Shown here piece by piece: positions 61,281-64,000 of a stretch of 64,000 bases of DNA. Location: positions 149,171-213,170 of the forward strand of contig NZ_KB898654.1 in NCBI RefSeq assembly GCF_000377665.1. The letters run 5' to 3'. Below the pieces are notes generated by a model that was given only the letters and a program-made list of their open reading frames with translations, made no database searches and was not told where the DNA came from. Both the position numbers and the translations under genes were made by a program. The stretch is from Vreelandella zhanjiangensis DSM 21076. GTDB lineage: Bacteria; Pseudomonadota; Gammaproteobacteria; Pseudomonadales; Halomonadaceae. Within the stretch, counting starts at the first letter, position 1; every line of letters begins with the position of its first letter.

Positions 61281-61440
61281 CGCGATTGCTAACTGGTAAC
61301 CTTCGGCGACGAAGAAATTACTGCATAGGCAGGCACAGTCACTGATCGAAATTCGGGAATTAGTTACCGAGTTCGATTTAGCGGAATTATCTACTTACAG
61401 ATGCTTCGGATTGTCGGGGGATTACACTGATAACGCCGCA

Positions 61441-61875
61441 TTACGGGCGCACTATTTGGTGCCGCATTTCAATTAACTGATGTTCGCCCACAACTTCTAC
61501 TTCTTTGATGAACTCAAATCCAAACCTTTCGTAGTAACTTCTAAGGTAACTGTGAGCGTGGATTTCAATGAAATTGACACCTATATTTTGCGCATATTGA
61601 ATTATTGCTTGGACAACTTTCGAAGCGACTCCCATTCCTCGGTATACCTCACTGACCGCTACCCTGGCCATAATAGAAGAACCATCTTCTTTTACTGTTA
61701 AGCGAGCAGTAGCCATTGGTTCACCGTTTTCAGTTACCAACGCATGGAATGACTCCTCATCAAATCCATCAAGGTCCAACTCTGCAGGGATCTGCTGTTC
61801 GCGTGTAAACACCTGATAACGGATACCTCGAGCCAGCTTGATCAACTCAGAATCATTACCGATAGTTACTTCCAC
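61441..61875 (-). CDS. GNAT acetyltransferase (YjcF-like)
   Basis: A 144-residue acyltransferase of the GNAT superfamily: LARGIRYQVFTREQQIPAELDLDGFDEESFHALV at the N-terminus, the acetyl-CoA loop YRGMGVASKVVQAII and YYERFGFEFIKEVEVVGEHQLIEM near the end. The GTG at 61875 (VEVTIGND) is likely the start, with GGAGG upstream; the ATG-initiated frame to 61911 is less supported. The target is unknown. It lies next to a DUF3703 gene. Confidence 0.82.
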   Translation of the reverse strand: MEVTIGNDSELIKLARGIRYQVFTREQQIPAELDLDGFDEESFHALVTENGEPMATARLTVKEDGSSIMARVAVSEVYRGMGVASKVVQAIIQYAQNIGVNFIEIHAHSYLRSYYERFGFEFIKEVEVVGEHQLIEMRHQIVRP

Positions 61876-61966
61876 TGTTATTTTCCTCCAAGTAAATAAC
61901 GCAGAGCGCATCGGTGCCTTTTACAGAGCGGAACGACGTAAAAGATATCCGTGCGATGCGTATGCC

Positions 61967-62335
61967 TTATACACCAGACTTGGCCTTTTGAATCAAAATA
62001 GCCAACTCAGGCGCAATTGGTATTTTCTTGAATGGGCTGACATTTGCGCCCCCTGTATTGCCTTGAGGTACTAACCCAAATACGGTTTTAGTCGCAGCCC
62101 CAACAATTCTGAAAACCTGACCCAACATTTCTCGGACTGAGTGATTACGAGTCGCCCACATCAGCATCAATACATGCACCTTAACATGCCAATAAGTTGA
62201 TTCCTGCCCAAGCACATGCGCCCGTTCTAGATGAGCAAACTCTTGCTGGATATCACCGGCTGACCTCGCCAGCTTTGCATTCGCCAGCTCTGCTTCGACG
62301 TAAGATGCTATTCGCTGTGAAAAAGTACGTTGCAT
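61967..62335 (-). CDS. DUF3703 protein
   Basis: A 122-residue soluble protein of the DUF3703 type: AGDIQQEFAHLERAHVLGQESTYWHVKVHVLMLMWATRNHSVREMLGQVFRIVGAATKTVFGLVPQGNTGGANVSPFKKIPIA (short parts visible: HLERAHVLGQ, WHVKVHVLML). Three histidines in the core could bind a ligand or metal. Function unknown. It is close to the left edge of the insertion-sequence region. Confidence 0.8.
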   Translation of the reverse strand: MQRTFSQRIASYVEAELANAKLARSAGDIQQEFAHLERAHVLGQESTYWHVKVHVLMLMWATRNHSVREMLGQVFRIVGAATKTVFGLVPQGNTGGANVSPFKKIPIAPELAILIQKAKSGV

Positions 62336-62360
62336 GAAGACCTCCTAGGGATATAACGAG

Positions 62361-64000
62361 GCTGTAGAAAAACCCGATTTCGAGCTATCTCCACCGCCTG
62401 TTGTCCTTATTCATTTACCCAGCCGGTCATCTGGCTGAGTAAGCTTAATATCGGCATTTAGCCGCTTGAGCGCCCAGCTTAAGCCAGTTGAAGATGTTCT
62501 TTTGAGCTCACAAAGCAACATACCCCGCTCCAAGCCCTTCATGACGCGGCCAAGTGCCCATAATTCGCCAACTTCTCAATATTGTGCACCAGACAGTAGA
62601 GCTGCCACTGGCCCTGTACTTTCTTCTTGCCCCGCAGGCTAAAGCGGTTCAGCCCCTTCGTTGTGCCAATATTTCCGAACACCGGCTCTACAACTTACAT
62701 GCGATGGCTGTAAATCTCTTTGCCCTTCGGGCTATCAACTCGGTGCTTCATCCAGTCAGTGTAATTGGGTAAGCGGTTGTTCTCGACAATAAAAGACACT
62801 TGTCGCCCTGCGCCGTTGCGATGGTCGGCAAAGCTCGGGGTCTGCATGCATCGGACTTTCTTGGGGCAGTGCCGACATTGCAACAAACGCCCTTCAAAGT
62901 GTACCCGGATCTTCCCAGTGTCCGTTTCTCGTTGCCCGCGATAGGACAGCTTTTCGCCGGTTGGGCAGATACACGTTAGCGCTACTGGATCAAACTGAAA
63001 CGCGCTGGCGGGCGTCGTCTCTCGCCAGCCTTTGTCCGGCAGGTTCTGGTGGCGCTTGCCGTATTTGTCTTTCTGGTCGGCGAACTTCGGATCTCGGCTG
63101 CGGAACTGGTTATCGGGGATGTAGCCGTTGATCTGCTGTTCGTGCAGATACTTCATATTGGGTTTACTCGTCTCATCCATGAGACTCGCCCTCCGGGCCA
63201 GCCTGCGGCTGTTCAAATTTATTCCCGACAAATTTGTCGTTGGCAAAGCCTGTATCCGCGGTGACGACGGTGCCTTTCTGGTAGATGTTGTCCGCAATCC
63301 CGAGCTTCTTAAAACGGGCTGCGACCGTTTCCAGTACGGGCTGCAAGGTGTGATGTTCCTGGCCTTCGCCAAAGGCCTGAGCGTCAATGACGATCTGGTG
63401 CTTTTTATCCACCGTGGCGACGCCGTTATAGCCCTGAATCGTGCCCTTGCTGGTGGTCATTTTGGCACTTTCGTTATCGGTCAGATTGCTCTTCACTTCC
63501 TTGATTCGCTTCCCCCGGCCCATCCTTGGGCTGCTCGTCTTTAGGAAACGATCCACTTTGTTCATGGCGGCATCTAGCGAGAGAATCGTCCTGGCCCGTC
63601 GGATATCCCGGTCCAGATCGGCTTCCGTCTCGGCCTCATCGCGCGCGTAGTGCTCCAGTAGGTGATGCCGAATCAGGCCTCTCAGTTTCTCACGCTTCTC
63701 GCCCAACTCTTTGAATGTGCCAGACCACTCTTTGGAAGCGTCGGAGGACATCTTGCAGCCATCAATGGCAAAGAGTTCGTTACCCAACAAGCCTTGTTCG
63801 TGGCACACCAGCAGCACTTGTTCGAACAGCGCTTCAATCTCATCAGCATGGCGGCTGACGAAGCTGGCCAATGTGGTGAAGTGGGGAACGGTATCGCAGG
63901 AAAGGGCTTTGAAAATGATGTTGGTCTCGCAGCACCATTGCATTTCACGACTGGAGGTGATGCCTTTTGAGTAAGCAAACAGGATAATCTTGAGCAGGAT
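62361..64000. mobile_element. IS1182-family insertion sequence, incomplete at window edge
   Basis: The left end is placed at about 62361 where GGCTGTAGAAAAACCC, resembling a terminal inverted repeat, begins; the DUF3703 gene stops 25 bp earlier. The transposase region runs leftward-coded to beyond position 64000, so the right end is not in the window. The transposase has several inactivating changes (see pseudogene), so this copy cannot move itself. The exact left boundary is inferred. Confidence 0.6.
62539..64000 (-). pseudogene. IS1182-family transposase, frameshifted and with internal stop
   Basis: The minus-strand frame begins outside the window (ILLKIILFAYSKGITSSREMQW at the right edge). 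It covers the DDE-type core: HFTTLASFVSRHADEIEALFEQVLL, LFAIDGCKMSSDAS, TVVTADTGFAN, until about 63190 where a frameshift switches to the frame that continues NMKYLHEQQINGYIPDNQFRSRDPKF and CICPTGEKLSYRGQRETDTG. It then meets an in-frame TAA after KEIYSHRM (62695-62697), where family members read MSVVEPVFGNIG. After this stop VVEPVFGNIGTTKGLNRFSLRGKKK continues to a TGA at 62539-62541. Confidence 0.9.

Noticed and set aside
1..64000. CRISPR array, rRNA or tRNA genes
   Set aside because: No regularly spaced repeats of 25-40 bp and no rRNA or cloverleaf tRNA sequence was recognised; a tRNA scan would be needed to be certain.

Overview
The window looks like the chromosome of a moderately GC-rich marine or halophilic gammaproteobacterium, most likely a member of the Halomonadaceae (Halomonas/Vreelandella type). 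This is an inference from protein resemblance and gene content: OhrR/Ohr, gluconate-idonate genes, opgGH, KatG, a DmdC-like acyl-CoA dehydrogenase, DUF3703 and a decayed IS1182-type element. No rRNA, tRNA or CRISPR array was recognised.

Layout. 0-7.2 kb: organic peroxide defence (ohrR, ohr), an amino acid racemase, two glutathione transferases and envelope proteins, including an LpxR-like lipid A deacylase. 7.4-10.6 kb: a gntP-idnO-idnD gluconate/idonate operon behind a site matching the E. coli GntR operator. 10.7-15.1 kb: enoyl-CoA hydratase, acyl-CoA synthetase and acyl-CoA dehydrogenase, all on the minus strand. 15.2-18.4 kb: MFS transporter, methyltransferase, VOC protein and a small membrane protein. 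18.4-24.7 kb: envelope block with an LpxL-like acyltransferase, a membrane sulfatase-fold protein and opgG-opgH for osmoregulated periplasmic glucans.

24.8-32.9 kb holds the most unusual content. It encodes a creatininase-family amidohydrolase, a GTP cyclohydrolase II with an extra N-terminal domain, a RibD-type reductase, a UPF0104-like membrane protein, a glycosyltransferase-methyltransferase fusion, a 6-pyruvoyl-tetrahydropterin-synthase homolog lacking key residues, a zinc-type dehydrogenase and a CDP-alcohol phosphatidyltransferase. Together these suggest an uncharacterised pathway from GTP through a pyrimidine or pterin intermediate to a glycosylated or lipid-linked product.

33.6-41.8 kb is oxyanion uptake: a CysB-like regulator, a sulfate ABC transporter (sbp-cysTWA), a ModE DNA-binding-domain protein, a Mo-box and modABC. 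42-47 kb: mntP, a GFA-family protein, gmhA, small membrane or unknown proteins, two acetyltransferase/protease-like genes and a VF530 protein. 47.2-58.6 kb: katG, a DUF4153 membrane protein, an RND efflux pump with a divergent AraC regulator, and an exported alpha/beta hydrolase. 58.7-64 kb is accessory: a YefM-YoeB toxin-antitoxin pair, a DUF1971 protein, TspO, an SDR, a GNAT protein, a DUF3703 protein and a broken IS1182-family transposase running off the right edge.

Several regulatory signals could be read directly: an OhrR-type palindrome, a four-copy 18-bp tandem repeat, a GntR operator, a Mo-box, a motif shared by the cysB-like and sbp promoters, a 13-bp repeat between the RND pump and its AraC regulator, and TGTACA boxes before yefM.
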